A stretch of DNA of 13,419 nucleotides from an uncultured Bacteroidales bacterium (lineage in GTDB: Bacteria; Bacteroidota; Bacteroidia; Bacteroidales; UBA932): the NCBI GenBank assembly GCA_902488725.1, contig CABTXO010000015.1:1-13419 (forward strand), in the 5' to 3' direction. Under the pieces are notes generated by a model. It saw only the letters and a list, made by a program, of their open reading frames with translations, had not been told where the DNA came from and searched no databases. This document shows, in pieces, positions 13,146 to 13,419 of this stretch. The first letter of the stretch is position 1. Each line of letters opens with the position of its first letter. The translations under genes and the position numbers were made by a program.

Positions 13146-13419
13146 TCACTGCTTTTTGAAATAATCCATGAAATAGACCTTGCCTTCGAAGTGGGCGGTG
13201 AAATTCGGACCTTCCTGGGTGATGTCGTACATGTCTGTGCCGGAAAGCTTTTTTACAACGCATTTGGTGTTCTCTACATAATTCCAGTTGTTGTTAGTTG
13301 CGCTGTAATTCGTAGAAACTGCTGCCCCCGTACCGATGTTGAAGAAGTTGCTGCTTCCGGTGTACGTGTAGGTGCCTGCCGGGATGGACTTGTTGCTGGA
13401 GCCTTTGAAAAGGTTGCCC
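13146..13419 (-). CDS. C-terminal end of an unknown, probably exported protein (partial)
   Basis: The minus strand from 13418 to the TGA at 13148-13146 encodes 90 residues. The composition is Asn/Thr/Gly/Tyr-rich (NLFKGSSNKSIPAGTYTYTG, then TNYSATNNNWNYVENTKCVV) and it ends GKVYFMDYFKKQ. The motif GTYTYTG followed by a strand-rich tail ending in an F-x-G-K-V-Y-F segment resembles the repeated beta modules at the ends of Bacteroidales surface lipoproteins, but I cannot name the family. The start and any signal peptide are beyond the window. The 274-bp stretch is more AT-rich than the surrounding genes. Confidence 0.7.
   Translation of the reverse strand, partial: GNLFKGSSNKSIPAGTYTYTGSSNFFNIGTGAAVSTNYSATNNNWNYVENTKCVVKKLSGTDMYDITQEGPNFTAHFEGKVYFMDYFKKQ

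Noticed and set aside
1..13419. CRISPR array, transposase, integrase, tRNA, rRNA or known anti-phage system
   Set aside because: No regularly spaced repeats, no tRNA cloverleaf or rRNA-like sequence, and no mobile-element or defence protein families are recognisable on either strand.

Overview
The window reads as a high-GC Bacteroidales chromosome segment. Several genes are preceded by the Bacteroidota -7 promoter element TAnnTTTG instead of an E. coli-type -10 box, there are no strong Shine-Dalgarno sequences, and the protein families fit: a PCMD-domain secreted protein, tandem deoxynucleoside kinases, MenA, and traces of a FISUMP-type surface domain. Placement below the order is not possible from this sequence alone.

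Layout. 1-1487 (minus): the N-terminal part of a GT4-type glycosyltransferase, preceded by a secreted PCMD-domain protein. 1738-3103 (plus): two adjacent membrane proteins I do not recognise. 3177-4220 (plus): a promoter overlapped by a perfect palindrome, then a membrane protein overlapping a small winged-helix regulator. 4221-5442 (plus): a hairpin-rich gap, the fluoride channel FluC/CrcB and a ferritin. 5443-5831: no intact gene, but a decayed surface-protein fragment. 5832-9585 (minus): menA followed by uvrA. 9625-11543 (plus): a ZIP metal transporter, D-aminoacyl-tRNA deacylase and an MBL-fold hydrolase in a tight operon. 11591-12861 (plus): two tandem deoxynucleoside kinases. 12862-13145: the C-terminal remnant of a long-chain acyl-CoA ligase. 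13146-13419 (minus): the C-terminal end of an unknown, probably exported protein.

Most intact genes are housekeeping: nucleotide-excision repair (UvrA), menaquinone synthesis (MenA), iron storage, divalent metal uptake, fluoride export, translation quality control (Dtd) and deoxynucleoside salvage. I did not find a defence system, CRISPR array, transposase, integrase, tRNA or rRNA gene.

The most interesting signals are regulatory or evolutionary. The menA/zupT divergent promoters are packed into 39 bp, with -7 elements only 11 bp apart and 5 to 7 nt from the start codons, which predicts leaderless or nearly leaderless mRNAs and mutual exclusion; uvrA looks the same. A 15-bp perfect palindrome between -33 and -7 is a candidate operator for the downstream winged-helix protein. 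The two kinases are about 65% identical and differ mainly just after the DRT motif, which suggests a heterodimer with split substrate specificity. UvrA lacks the first cysteine pair of its first zinc module. Two gene remnants lie in the two gene-poor gaps.
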